The notes under the pieces are model-generated. The model did not search any database. It was not told the DNA's origin and saw only the letters and a list, made by a program, of their open reading frames with translations. From a virus, in IMG/VR virus record IMGVR_UViG_3300013132_000156, positions 1 to 31,966 of that record: DNA of 31,966 nucleotides, one strand, 5' to 3'. Each line of letters starts with the position of its first letter. Position 1 is the stretch's first letter. This document shows positions 15,570 through 22,172 of this stretch, one piece after another. The position numbers were made by a program, and so were the translations under genes.

Positions 15570-16456
15570 GTGACTGGTACACGCCGGGATGGATTGATGA
15601 TCCGGCCGCGGTCGAGGAGGTCGTGTCGACGCTGGTCGAGCCCGACATCTCGTCGACGCCGATCGGATCCGTCAGCGACCTGCCGGAGCGCGTGCATCTC
15701 TGGGCCGCGGCGCGCAAGGTTCTCGGCACGCTCCTGCCACCGCGCAATCAGGGGCGGGTCGGATCGTGCGTCGGATTCGGCACGGCTCGCGCGATCGAGT
15801 ACACGATGCTGTGCGAGATCGCGGCCGGAGAGCCCGAGGAGTTCGAGGCGCTGGCGGCCGAGGTGATCTACGCCGGCGCGCGAGTCGAGGTCGGCAATCG
15901 CAGGATCCGCGGCGATGGCGCGATCGGCGCGCATGCCGCCACATGGGCGCGCGACTGGGGCGTGCTGGCCAGGCAGAAGTATGGTGACATCGACCTCGGA
16001 TCCTACAGCGAGACACGAGCTCGCGAATGGGGAGATCAGGGCGTGCCCGACCAGCTCGAGGTCATTGCGAAAAATCATCCGGTGCGGCAGGTGACACGGG
16101 TCAAGACATGGCTCGACGCCAAGCGCGCCCTGGCGTCCGGATACGCGATCTCGATCTGCAGCAATCAGGGATTCGCGATGAGGCGGGACAGCAACGGCGT
16201 CGCGGCGTCGAACGCTCGATGGGCGCACTGCATGACTCTCTGCGGATACGATCGACTCGGACAGGACGAGATCGGGCGCATCGACAACTCGTGGGGACCG
16301 GACGCGCACACGGGCCCGGTCGGTGCCGGCAACCCCGGGCCCGAGGGATTCTACGCATACGACGAAGTGATCAATGGCATGCTGGCGTCAGGCGACGCCT
16401 GGATTTTCGCGAATGTCAACGGATTCGTGCGGAGGTCTCTACCATGGCTGATCTGA
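15566..16456 (+). CDS. Papain-like (C1A) cysteine peptidase
   Basis: 296-residue protein with a full papain-type active site: Gln62 and Cys68 in NQGRVGSCVGFGTARAIEY, His221 in RWAHCMTLCGYD, and Asn241 in RIDNSWGPD. The order Q-C-H-N and the spacing fit clan CA family C1A. No signal peptide or inhibitory propeptide is evident beyond about 55 leading residues. Phage copies could act in tail entry, on host surface protein layers, or in lysis; no conventional endolysin was recognised anywhere in the window, so a lytic role is worth considering. It starts in an ATGA overlap with the secreted protein and overlaps the next gene by 13 bases. Confidence 0.88.
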   Translation: MSDWYTPGWIDDPAAVEEVVSTLVEPDISSTPIGSVSDLPERVHLWAAARKVLGTLLPPRNQGRVGSCVGFGTARAIEYTMLCEIAAGEPEEFEALAAEVIYAGARVEVGNRRIRGDGAIGAHAATWARDWGVLARQKYGDIDLGSYSETRAREWGDQGVPDQLEVIAKNHPVRQVTRVKTWLDAKRALASGYAISICSNQGFAMRRDSNGVAASNARWAHCMTLCGYDRLGQDEIGRIDNSWGPDAHTGPVGAGNPGPEGFYAYDEVINGMLASGDAWIFANVNGFVRRSLPWLI

Positions 16457-16749
16457 TCGAGCACTATCAGCGAGTGCGCTCGCTCGCCCGCGGTCAGGAG
16501 AGCTGGACATCCTTGACGATGGCGGCCTGCCTAGCCGTGCAGGCGCAGGCGCTCCAGCACATGCACAGCGTCAAGGCCAGCAAGACGCCGCTCGGCGACG
16601 CGATCCCCGATCCGAAACCCTTGCGCGTGTGGGCCGAGGAGGTTCTCGACGACCTGCTGGCGCAACGGGATCCGACTCCCGAGGCGTGGCGCATCCTCGC
16701 CGAATACTGCGCCGACCGCATCCGTGTGCATGCGCTTGAGGCGTCCTGA
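16444..16749 (+). CDS. Hypothetical helical protein
   Basis: 101 residues, predicted mostly helical by eye (SLTMAACLAVQAQALQHMHS; PLRVWAEEVLDDLLAQRD; EAWRILAEYCADRIRVHALE). No signal, membrane segment or named motif. Start ATG 16444 follows GGAGG with about 8 bases and overlaps the peptidase gene by 13 bases; the stop overlaps the next start by one base. Coupled within the adhesion/glycosylation block, but its role is unknown. Confidence 0.75.
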   Translation: MADLIEHYQRVRSLARGQESWTSLTMAACLAVQAQALQHMHSVKASKTPLGDAIPDPKPLRVWAEEVLDDLLAQRDPTPEAWRILAEYCADRIRVHALEAS

Positions 16750-17483
16750 TGCTGCCGTTCGTGTCCTGCCTGTGCCCGACCTATGGCCGACCCGAATGCG
16801 TTGAGGAGGTGATCGAGTCGTTCCTGCGGCAGGATTATCGAGGGCAAAAGGAACTCATCGTCGTCAACGATCTCCATGATCAGCGACTGATCTACGATCA
16901 TCCCGAAGTGCGGGTCGTCAACGCCAAGGCGCGCGTGACGCCGCTCGGAGCGAAATTCAACGCGGTCGCATCGATGGCGCAGGGCGATGTGCTGTTCGTC
17001 TGGGAGGACGACGACATCTACCTGCCGCACCGGATCAGCTACTCGATCGACCACATGCAGCGCGGGATCTGGCACACGCCGATCGCATGGTACGAGGAGA
17101 GCCTCGGCGAGGTGATCCCGGCCCGCAACCTATTTCACGCCAACCTGGCGATCGAGCGTACCGCGTTCTGGTCGATCGGCGGATACGAGGAGTCGGACTG
17201 GCCGGGCATCGATACGCGACTATTCGAGTCGCTCAATCGCATTTATGGGAATGTCCACACTACGATATCGCATCACGAGGCGTACTACATTTACCGCTTC
17301 GGGACATCGGGACGATGTCACGCCAGCAACTGGATCAATGACGGAGAGACGAGCGCGCACGCCGAGCGCGTCGCTCACGATGATCTGCGATCGGGACGAC
17401 TGACCGCGGGCGACATCACGCTGCGTCCGCAGTGGCGACGGGATTATCTCGGGATGGTCGAGAGGGCGAGGGCGAAACTATGA
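16749..17483 (+). CDS. GT2-family glycosyltransferase
   Basis: 244-residue GT-A fold enzyme: FVSCLCPTYGRPECVEEVIESFLRQDYRG at the N-terminus (nucleotide-sugar binding start), KELIVVND, and LFVWEDDDIYLPHR with the acidic D87-D88-D89 metal site. Later HANLAIERTAFWSIGGYEESDW is the acceptor-side helix common in GT2 proteins. Unlike the enzyme at 13790 it has a conventional DDD site. It overlaps the following methyltransferase-like gene by ATGA. Together they could extend and cap a glycan begun by the first enzyme on the Thr-rich stalk, or modify the host surface; both are inference. Confidence 0.88.
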   Translation: MLPFVSCLCPTYGRPECVEEVIESFLRQDYRGQKELIVVNDLHDQRLIYDHPEVRVVNAKARVTPLGAKFNAVASMAQGDVLFVWEDDDIYLPHRISYSIDHMQRGIWHTPIAWYEESLGEVIPARNLFHANLAIERTAFWSIGGYEESDWPGIDTRLFESLNRIYGNVHTTISHHEAYYIYRFGTSGRCHASNWINDGETSAHAERVAHDDLRSGRLTAGDITLRPQWRRDYLGMVERARAKL

Positions 17484-18073
17484 CGATCGACGAGATGTAT
17501 CGTGTGCAGATCGACAGCCCCAGCGACATGCAGGGTCACCTGCTGACGCTGCGCGAGCTCGCCAGGGGATGCGAGCTCGTCGTCGAGCTCGGCGTGCGTG
17601 ACGGGGTCTCGACGATCGGGCTGCTCGCGGGTCGACCCTATGAGATGATCTCGGTGGACATCATGCCGAGCTCGTCACGGATGATGGACATCGCCGAGTC
17701 GGCTCGCGCAGAGGGTCTCCGCTGGAGATACCTGCAGTCCGACTCGCTCACTGTCGATCTGCCGGACGGGATCGGACTCCTGCTGATCGACACGATCCAT
17801 CGTCACGACCAGCTCGCCGCCGAGCTCGAGCGGCACGCGCCACGAGTCCTGCCAGGAGGCGCCATCGCAATGCACGACACGGTGACATTCGGCTCGGCCG
17901 ACGAGCCGATGTACTCGCACGCGTCACGACTGCTCCGTGCCGGCGAGCCATCAGGCCATGCCGGCCTGCGCCGGGCGATCACGACATTCATCGAGAATCA
18001 TCCGGACTGGATGATCGAGTCCGAGTACGACCACTGTCACGGACTGACAGTGATCCGGAGATCGGAGTCATGA
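17480..18073 (+). CDS. Class I SAM methyltransferase-like (CmcI/Methyltransf_24 type)
   Basis: 197 residues. Motif I VVELGVRDGVSTIGLLAG (glycine loop), then MISVDIMP as the acidic strand 2, GLLLIDTIHRHDQLAAELERH, and PGGAIAMHDTVTFG. This is the layout of the cephalosporin-hydroxylase-like / Methyltransf_24 group of class I methyltransferases, many of which act on sugars. It is coupled (ATGA) to the GT2 gene upstream and to the HNH gene downstream, so O-methylation of a glycan is a reasonable guess. Start is ATG 17480; upstream in-frame sequence belongs to the glycosyltransferase. Confidence 0.85.
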   Translation: MTIDEMYRVQIDSPSDMQGHLLTLRELARGCELVVELGVRDGVSTIGLLAGRPYEMISVDIMPSSSRMMDIAESARAEGLRWRYLQSDSLTVDLPDGIGLLLIDTIHRHDQLAAELERHAPRVLPGGAIAMHDTVTFGSADEPMYSHASRLLRAGEPSGHAGLRRAITTFIENHPDWMIESEYDHCHGLTVIRRSES

Positions 18074-18414
18074 TCCTCGACTGGCTGCGCTCCTGGCTGT
18101 CGTCCGACGCCGACCTCGTCGCGGGATCGCGTCCGAGGTCAAGCCAATGGCCGCGGGTCAGGAGGGATCACCTGCGCCACTGGCCGGCATGCGCGGCATG
18201 CGGACGGACTCGAGACCTCGAGGTGCATCATGTCATCGCGTACAGCGATCGACCCGACCTCGAGCTCGAGCCGAGCAACCTGCTCACACTATGCGCCGAC
18301 CCGTGCCATATCGTGCACGGTCACCTGATGTCATGGTCTCGGATCAATCCGAGCGTGCGTCAGGACGCCGACGCATACGCCGCCCGGATCCGTGCGGCGC
18401 GCGACGCCGAATGA
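18070..18414 (+). CDS. HNH endonuclease-like protein
   Basis: 114 residues. CAACGRTRDLEVHHVIAYSD gives a Cys pair and the HH of the HNH motif; LELEPSNLLTLCADPCHIVHGH supplies the Asn, the second metal Cys and the final His. The shape (VRRDHLRHWPACAACG at the front) is a known phage type of stand-alone HNH protein. Function may be DNA cleavage in packaging or homing. ATGA overlap with the preceding gene makes it the last gene of the long rightward run; its end overlaps the oppositely directed HTH gene by 71 bases, an unusually deep tail-to-tail overlap without a visible terminator. Confidence 0.85.
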   Translation: MILDWLRSWLSSDADLVAGSRPRSSQWPRVRRDHLRHWPACAACGRTRDLEVHHVIAYSDRPDLELEPSNLLTLCADPCHIVHGHLMSWSRINPSVRQDADAYAARIRAARDAE

Positions 18415-18565
18415 CGGCCGGCAGCGATGAGGCAGGGATCGACCAGGTGCGCGGGCCGAGGCGCGTGCACGGGATCGTCCCGTCAGCGCATGCGCGGCGC
18501 ACTGTGCGAACGGATACACCGAGGCGAGCCGCGACCTCGGTGACGGTGAGATGGATGTCAGTCAT
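18344..18565 (-). CDS. Small HTH DNA-binding protein (excisionase/MerR-like)
   Basis: 73 residues from ATG 18565, chosen because GGAGT stands 4-5 bases upstream. Residues 6-50 form a helix-turn-helix of the HTH_17 type: LTVTEVAARLGVSVRTVRRA, then CADGTIPCTRLGPRTWSIP as the wing. The last 20 residues are mostly Arg and Gly (RRRAPHGSGRRMRRRPDARS) and lie over the end of the HNH gene on the other strand, so a shorter natural protein is possible. Last gene of the leftward unit driven from 19.4 kb; a likely regulator. Confidence 0.75.
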   Translation of the reverse strand: MTDIHLTVTEVAARLGVSVRTVRRACADGTIPCTRLGPRTWSIPASSLPAVIRRRAPHGSGRRMRRRPDARSD

Positions 18566-18576
18566 GGTCACTCCGG

Positions 18577-19044
18577 TCATGCGTGAGTCAGTGTCGCCCA
18601 CGCGCTCACGAGCCTCGTCATCCGCTGGATCAGCCGTCGCCACGCCACCTGATCGGATTCGCGGCTGTGTTGGCCGATGGCATCCTCGGCCATCATGGCT
18701 GCGATCTCGGGATACTGCATGACATCCTCGTCGTCCGGGCAGAGGAGCTCGATGACTGAATGATCGCTCCAGTCGCCGACAACGAACTGGTCGCCGCCGA
18801 TCTCGTGACGAATATCGTCGGCATCTGTGCCATCGGTGACGGCCTCAGCCCTGACAATTTTGCCGTCGTTGGCATCGACATACGCGAGCGCCCCGCTCTC
18901 CATCGCCGCCAGGGCGGCAGCGTTGCAGGCCTCGGCGTCTCCGCATGCAATTTCGGGATGATCATCGCCCCATGCGACGATAGCCTTTTCGATCGTGCCG
19001 GCCTTGCGGATGTCGTGGATGTCGAGTCGGATGATCCCTGGCAT
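18577..19044 (-). CDS. Acidic hypothetical protein
   Basis: 155 residues from ATG 19044, which has AGGAG at 8 bases; longer readings lack a ribosome site. The product is very acidic (DGTDADDIRHEIGGDQF; CPDDEDVMQYPEIAAMMAED). The front MPGIIRLDIHDIRKAGTIEK and WGDDHPEIACGDAEACNAAA look globular, and FVVGDWSDHSVIELLCPDD is beta-like. No known family recognised. An acidic DNA-mimic role is conceivable but nothing proves it. Gene order within a small-protein unit behind an operator-bearing promoter suggests an early phage gene. Confidence 0.75.
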   Translation of the reverse strand: MPGIIRLDIHDIRKAGTIEKAIVAWGDDHPEIACGDAEACNAAALAAMESGALAYVDANDGKIVRAEAVTDGTDADDIRHEIGGDQFVVGDWSDHSVIELLCPDDEDVMQYPEIAAMMAEDAIGQHSRESDQVAWRRLIQRMTRLVSAWATLTHA

Positions 19045-19134
19045 GTCTGTCACTCCTGATATGGTCCGCACCTTGCGTCCCGGACGCCCTCGCGGGCGTT
19101 TCGGCCCGGCGCCCCGGGCCTCGTCAGCGGGCAA

Positions 19135-19353
19135 TCAGGCGCAGTCGATATCGACTTCGAGTCCGCGATCTGCGCCGATTTTGTCGCCCAGAGCGATGGC
19201 GCGCTTTTCGGAAAAAACCTTGTAGACCTTGCCGTAAATGTTTTCGTTTTCGTCCATGACCATGACTTCCCAGTAGCAGATTTCATTGCCGCGAAAATCG
19301 AAGTCCTCGAAAGGCCCGGTGACCGCCACGAATTTTTTGCTGATTGCGTTCAT
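19135..19353 (-). CDS. Small hypothetical protein
   Basis: 72 residues; ATG 19353 has AGGAG with 7 bases spacing. Sequence AVTGPFEDFDFRGNEICYWE followed by VMVMDENENIYGKVYKVFSE looks like a small beta protein. No family recognised. First gene of the leftward unit behind the promoter at 19401-19429, with a 5' leader of about 40 bases that holds a perfect inverted repeat. Confidence 0.75.
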   Translation of the reverse strand: MNAISKKFVAVTGPFEDFDFRGNEICYWEVMVMDENENIYGKVYKVFSEKRAIALGDKIGADRGLEVDIDCA

Positions 19354-19377
19354 GTCTGACTCCTTGTTTTCTGTCCC

Positions 19378-19394
19378 ATCACCAACTTGGTGAT
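19378..19394. promoter_or_regulatory. Inverted repeat ATCACCAA-C-TTGGTGAT at the transcript start
   Basis: Perfect 8-bp arms around one central base. It covers the expected first 17 transcribed bases of the leftward promoter at 19401-19429, so it could be a second operator or a 5' hairpin that stabilises the mRNA. Confidence 0.6.
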
Positions 19395-19400
19395 AAGACT

Positions 19401-19429
19401 ACTATGACCGATATCGGCCATACTGTCAA
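19401..19429 (-). promoter_or_regulatory. Leftward sigma70-type promoter
   Basis: On the minus strand TTGACA (19429-19424, perfect -35) is followed after exactly 17 bases by CATAGT (19406-19401, 4 of 6 to TATAAT). It faces the three genes 19353, 19044 and 18565. Confidence 0.7.
19403..19422. promoter_or_regulatory. Palindromic operator inside the promoter spacer
   Basis: TATGACCGATATCGGCCATA: a 20-bp palindrome with one mismatched pair, whose core CCGATATCGG is perfect. It fills the -35/-10 spacer, an ideal place for a repressor to block RNA polymerase. One of the HTH or RHH proteins of the phage is a candidate binder (inference). Confidence 0.65.
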
Positions 19430-19435
19430 GGGCGC

Positions 19436-19484
19436 ATGAAAAAAAAATCCAAAAAAAATAATCCCGAGGAAAATCCCTCGGGAT
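19436..19484 (-). terminator. Rho-independent terminator (leftward)
   Basis: Perfect 9-bp stem, ATCCCGAGG (19461-19469) with CCTCGGGAT (19476-19484), six-base loop; on the minus strand it is followed by two long T runs. It ends leftward transcription of the secreted-protein/methyltransferase unit just before the next promoter. Confidence 0.9.
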
Positions 19485-19515
19485 CACGACGGCGCACGGC
19501 CGGCTATCGCGGGCA

Positions 19516-19710
19516 TCACTCGATGACGAGTTTCGCCCGCCTCGACCACCGGATGCGCCCCTCGCGCACGATCTCGCCCTTGACCGGAGTCTTCGTCTCG
19601 ACCTTGCCCGGCAACGCGTCCTGACCCTTCTTGGTCTCGACCTTGGCGGCCGGCTGCACGATCACGACCTTGGCATCACCGGAAAAAAGGACTAAGAGAA
19701 TCGACAACAT
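19516..19710 (-). CDS. Small secreted or membrane-anchored protein
   Basis: 64 residues from ATG 19710, which has GGAG at 6 bases (a longer frame upstream has no site). The N-terminus MLSILLVLFSGDAKVVIV is hydrophobic and could be a signal or anchor; the rest is Lys/Glu-rich with a repeated KVETK (AAKVETKKGQDALPGKVETK). No family recognised. It starts 11 bases after the stop of another signal-peptide protein, and the pair precede the terminator at 19436-19484. Confidence 0.65.
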   Translation of the reverse strand: MLSILLVLFSGDAKVVIVQPAAKVETKKGQDALPGKVETKTPVKGEIVREGRIRWSRRAKLVIE

Positions 19711-19721
19711 GCTTGTCTCCA

Positions 19722-20045
19722 TCAACGGTATCGGACACAGGCGAACCAACCGCGGCTCCCCTGCACTACGGCACTCTCGACAATCGCCCGCTGTCCGTAG
19801 TAACAGCAGTTTCGCAACGCGGCATCGGGTCCGGCAGTCGAGAACCCGACACCCTCGAACGCGTACACGCCACCGCGATGCGCGGCGACTCCGGCCCGAG
19901 CCGAGATCGACGCCGACTCGTACGCGGTCAGGCTCGATCCTGTATGACTCGCCTGGCCGGTCGATCTCGTCCGTTTCGCGAACAGTCCGAGAGGTCCGGC
20001 ATGAGCGGGCAGGGCCAACATCAGTAGTAACAGAAACGATCTCAT
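19722..20045 (-). CDS. Small secreted protein with CCYYGQR C-terminal motif
   Basis: 107 residues from ATG 20045, behind AGGAGG. A clear signal peptide (MRSFLLLLMLALPAHAG, cleavage likely after AHA) is followed by a Ser/Ala/Arg-rich segment and a C-terminal domain: YAFEGVGFSTAGPDAALRNC, then CYYGQRAIVESAVVQGSRGW. From memory, small exported proteins with this GVGFS...CCYWGQR...RGWYA pattern are common in Planctomycetota; that memory is the main host clue and needs a search. Function unknown. Confidence 0.75.
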   Translation of the reverse strand: MRSFLLLLMLALPAHAGPLGLFAKRTRSTGQASHTGSSLTAYESASISARAGVAAHRGGVYAFEGVGFSTAGPDAALRNCCYYGQRAIVESAVVQGSRGWFACVRYR

Positions 20046-20100
20046 CACACCTCCTTGCCGGCCGACACGACCGGGCGAACGATCATAACATGCGGGCTCG

Positions 20101-20124
20101 GGATTCAGTCCTCAGGTTCGCATC
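20101..20124. repeat. 24-bp direct repeat, copy 1 (methyltransferase 3' end)
   Basis: Identical over 24 bases to 21305-21328, with different bases on both sides. This copy contains the stop codon of the methyltransferase gene (20112-20114). Confidence 0.95.
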
Positions 20125-21302
20125 ACATCAGAAAACATCGGCGAGTCTTGCCTGATCCGATTTTCGGCTAGGTTCGCATACTCCGGGTTGAGTTCGCACA
20201 GGATCGCATTCCGGCCTAACTGATCTGCCACCAGCCCCGTAGTGCCAGCGCCACCGAATGGATCAAGGACGGTGCATGGCACGGGATCGCCGCCGCACTC
20301 GCAGCCGGGACGCCAGCCGGTTGTTGTGCGTTTAAGCGTTTTCCCTCCGCTGTTCCATGATCCACGAACACCGTGGTCGATCATGTTGTCTCCCATAAGA
20401 GGATTTCCGTCCTCGTCGTATGCCTTGTTTCCCTTTATTACAGCAGCCCGGCGTCCATCAGGAGATTCAATGTCAACCACCCTCTCCCACGGCGTGCCGC
20501 ACGCGGGGCAGCATCCCTCCTCGCTGGTGCCGGCCTGGATGCACGGCTCTACCAGATCGGGCGGGAATGTGGCGAAGTGTGCGCCTGAGTATGGCCTAGT
20601 CGTGATCGTCCAGACGGAGCGACGATTGCGAGATGCAGTTGACATCGGCGTGGCATCCGGGCGTTCGTTTCCTGACGGATTACGCCCCATTGATTTAGCA
20701 CGCCCTCCATGTCCTTTTCCGTACTTAGTTGGTTTAACGCCGGTAACGGATATTTCATTTATCGCATCCGCATCGTAGAAATACCGATCGCTCTTGGTCA
20801 TCAAAAAAATGTACTCATGCGCCTTCGTGCAGCGGTCGGTCACGCTCTCGGGCATCGGGTTGGGCTTGTGCCAGATGATGTCCTGCCGCAGCCACCAGCC
20901 ATCGGCCTGCAAGGCGAATGCGACGCGCCATGGGATGCCGACGAGGTCTTTGGGCTTGAGACCGTGATTTTGTTTTCGACCAGTTTGTGCGACGCCATCA
21001 CGACACGGTCTGTAGAAATCTTGGCTTTCCCCGTTTCGGTTGCGAATCTCCGATTGGGCATAACTATCCCCCAGATTCAGCCATAGCGTCCCGTCATCCC
21101 GCAGCACCCGCCGCACTTCCCGAAACACTTCCACCATTTTGGAAACATAGGCTTCCGGCGTGTGCTCCAACCCGATCTGCCCATCGTGTCCGTAGTCACG
21201 AAGCCCCCAGTACGGTGGACTTGTCACGCAGCAATGCACGGATTGATCGGGCATTGCTTTCATCGACTCGACGCAATCGTTGACCAGTATCTTTACAGAC
21301 AT
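20112..21302 (-). CDS. DNA methyltransferase, beta-type amino (m4C/m6A)
   Basis: 396-residue DNA methylase of the N4/N6 family. Catalytic motif IV TSPPYWGLRDYG (SPPY at residues 28-31) comes before the SAM-binding motif I LDPFGGAGTTG (near residue 347), the order of beta-class enzymes. DGTLWLNLGDSY, ALQADGWWLRQDIIWHKPNPMPESV and HEYIFLMTKS are further family blocks. A Cys-rich insert (EEGCCPACGTPW ... GCECGG) suggests a bound zinc. No restriction partner is adjacent, so it is an orphan, likely protecting phage DNA. The whole gene sits between the two 24-bp direct repeats: its weak ribosome site is in one copy and its stop in the other, which points to insertion as a cassette. Target sequence unknown. 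Confidence 0.93.
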   Translation of the reverse strand: MSVKILVNDCVESMKAMPDQSVHCCVTSPPYWGLRDYGHDGQIGLEHTPEAYVSKMVEVFREVRRVLRDDGTLWLNLGDSYAQSEIRNRNGESQDFYRPCRDGVAQTGRKQNHGLKPKDLVGIPWRVAFALQADGWWLRQDIIWHKPNPMPESVTDRCTKAHEYIFLMTKSDRYFYDADAINEISVTGVKPTKYGKGHGGRAKSMGRNPSGNERPDATPMSTASRNRRSVWTITTRPYSGAHFATFPPDLVEPCIQAGTSEEGCCPACGTPWERVVDIESPDGRRAAVIKGNKAYDEDGNPLMGDNMIDHGVRGSWNSGGKTLKRTTTGWRPGCECGGDPVPCTVLDPFGGAGTTGLVADQLGRNAILCELNPEYANLAENRIRQDSPMFSDVMRT

Positions 21303-21304
21303 CT

Positions 21305-21328
21305 GGATTCAGTCCTCAGGTTCGCATC
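21305..21328. repeat. 24-bp direct repeat, copy 2 (methyltransferase 5' side)
   Basis: Second copy of the repeat at 20101-20124. It contains the last codons (CEPED) and stop of the gene at 21309-21473 and, on the same strand, the GAGGA element before the methyltransferase start. Confidence 0.95.
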
Positions 21329-21473
21329 GACATGCGCCGCGCAACAGCTCGATGATCACCAGCAGCTCGCTGAGATGCGGATGCGATTCGACATGCAGCC
21401 CGTATCGTCGAGCCAGTCGCTGCACGATCAGGCGCGCCCTGGCTGACAGCTCATCGATCTCGACCTGGTTCAT
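21309..21473 (-). CDS. Small helical hypothetical protein
   Basis: 54 residues: MNQVEIDELSARARLIVQRL, ARRYGLHVESHPHLSELLVI, then IELLRGACRCEPED. ATG 21473 overlaps the preceding stop by ATGA and has AGGA nine bases upstream. Helical, soluble, no family recognised. Its last codons are the repeat copy that is duplicated behind the methyltransferase, so this gene probably marks the old junction before that cassette came in. Confidence 0.65.
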   Translation of the reverse strand: MNQVEIDELSARARLIVQRLARRYGLHVESHPHLSELLVIIELLRGACRCEPED

Positions 21474-21742
21474 TTTTTCGCGTCCTCGCTGATGAGCAGC
21501 CAGAGCTCGCGGCACGACTCGTCGAGCATGCGCAATCCGATGTCGTCGATCCTACCCGACGAGTCCATGTGCTGGATCGCCATGATGCGCGTCTGATGCC
21601 GATGCCGGCGGATCGCGGACTCGAGATCGCGGATGCGCGACGACGCCTGCAGGCTGGCCTCGGCCAGTCCCTCGATGACGCCATCCAGCATGCGCTCGAG
21701 CGGCGTCCAGTTCCGATCGTCGGGCGAGTCGTACTCATCCAT
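21470..21742 (-). CDS. Helical hypothetical protein
   Basis: 90 residues from ATG 21742 (GGGGA upstream, 8-base overlap with the gene before). MDEYDSPDDRNWTPLERMLD, GVIEGLAEASLQASSRIRDL, then ESAIRRHRHQTRIM: an acidic start and a long amphipathic helix, probably coiled coil. No family recognised. One of five tightly packed small genes (22385 to 21309) that read as one translational chain. Confidence 0.7.
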   Translation of the reverse strand: MDEYDSPDDRNWTPLERMLDGVIEGLAEASLQASSRIRDLESAIRRHRHQTRIMAIQHMDSSGRIDDIGLRMLDESCRELWLLISEDAKK

Positions 21743-22004
21743 CGGTGATCCCCAGCGCGCGATAATTGATTCCACGACTCCGCAGGTAGCACGAGAGACA
21801 GTACGGTCTCGGGTGCCCGTTCACATCGAACAGGTGCCCGCCTAGAAGTTTCGGCTGGCTTGTTTTCGGTCCAGCCAGGTCGTGACGCTTCACGAGCAGC
21901 ACGCCGCATCCGGCACAGTCCATGACACGGGTCACCGCGGGCAGGCGATACGACCTGCCGTTCGCGTCCTCGACCTGTCCCCATTCGATCCTTGCCGGCA
22001 TCAT
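21735..22004 (-). CDS. Small Cys-rich, likely zinc-binding protein
   Basis: 89 residues. Two Cys pairs, VMDCAGCGVLL (about residues 30-33) and PYCLSCYLRSRGI (about 69-72), form a plausible zinc ribbon around GGHLFDVNGHPR. Two ATGs compete: 22004 (ATGA overlap with the preceding stop) and 22001 (better spacing from AGGAGG). Small zinc-ribbon proteins in phages often act in DNA or RNA transactions, but nothing specific is seen. Confidence 0.7.
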   Translation of the reverse strand: MMPARIEWGQVEDANGRSYRLPAVTRVMDCAGCGVLLVKRHDLAGPKTSQPKLLGGHLFDVNGHPRPYCLSCYLRSRGINYRALGITDG

Positions 22005-22171
22005 CGACCCTCCTGCTCGAGTAGCGACATCGCCCAGGCGCTACGCGACGCGTGCATCATGATCGCGGTCTCGAGATCACGGATCCGGTCACGCAATCGA
22101 GCGACCTCGGCATCGAGTCTCCTGATCTCGTCCTGCCGTTCCTTGCGCAGCTTCATCTCGCGGTACGACAT
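22001..22171 (-). CDS. 56-residue coiled-coil protein
   Basis: Short gene found by reading the minus strand: ATG 22171 behind GGAGGAG, stop TGA at 22003-22001 overlapping the next gene. Product MSYREMKLRKERQDEIRRLD, AEVARLRDRIRDLETAIMMH, ASRSAWAMSLLEQEGR: a highly charged heptad pattern in the first 40 residues. No family recognised. The strong ribosome site and perfect fit in the gene chain support it. Confidence 0.7.
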   Translation of the reverse strand: MSYREMKLRKERQDEIRRLDAEVARLRDRIRDLETAIMMHASRSAWAMSLLEQEGR

Positions 22172-22172
22172 C

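Noticed and set aside
19045-19134. Terminator from the GC-rich hairpins (GGCCCGG and ACGCCC stems)
   Set aside because: There is no T run on either strand and the genes on both sides run the same way; kept only as local structure.
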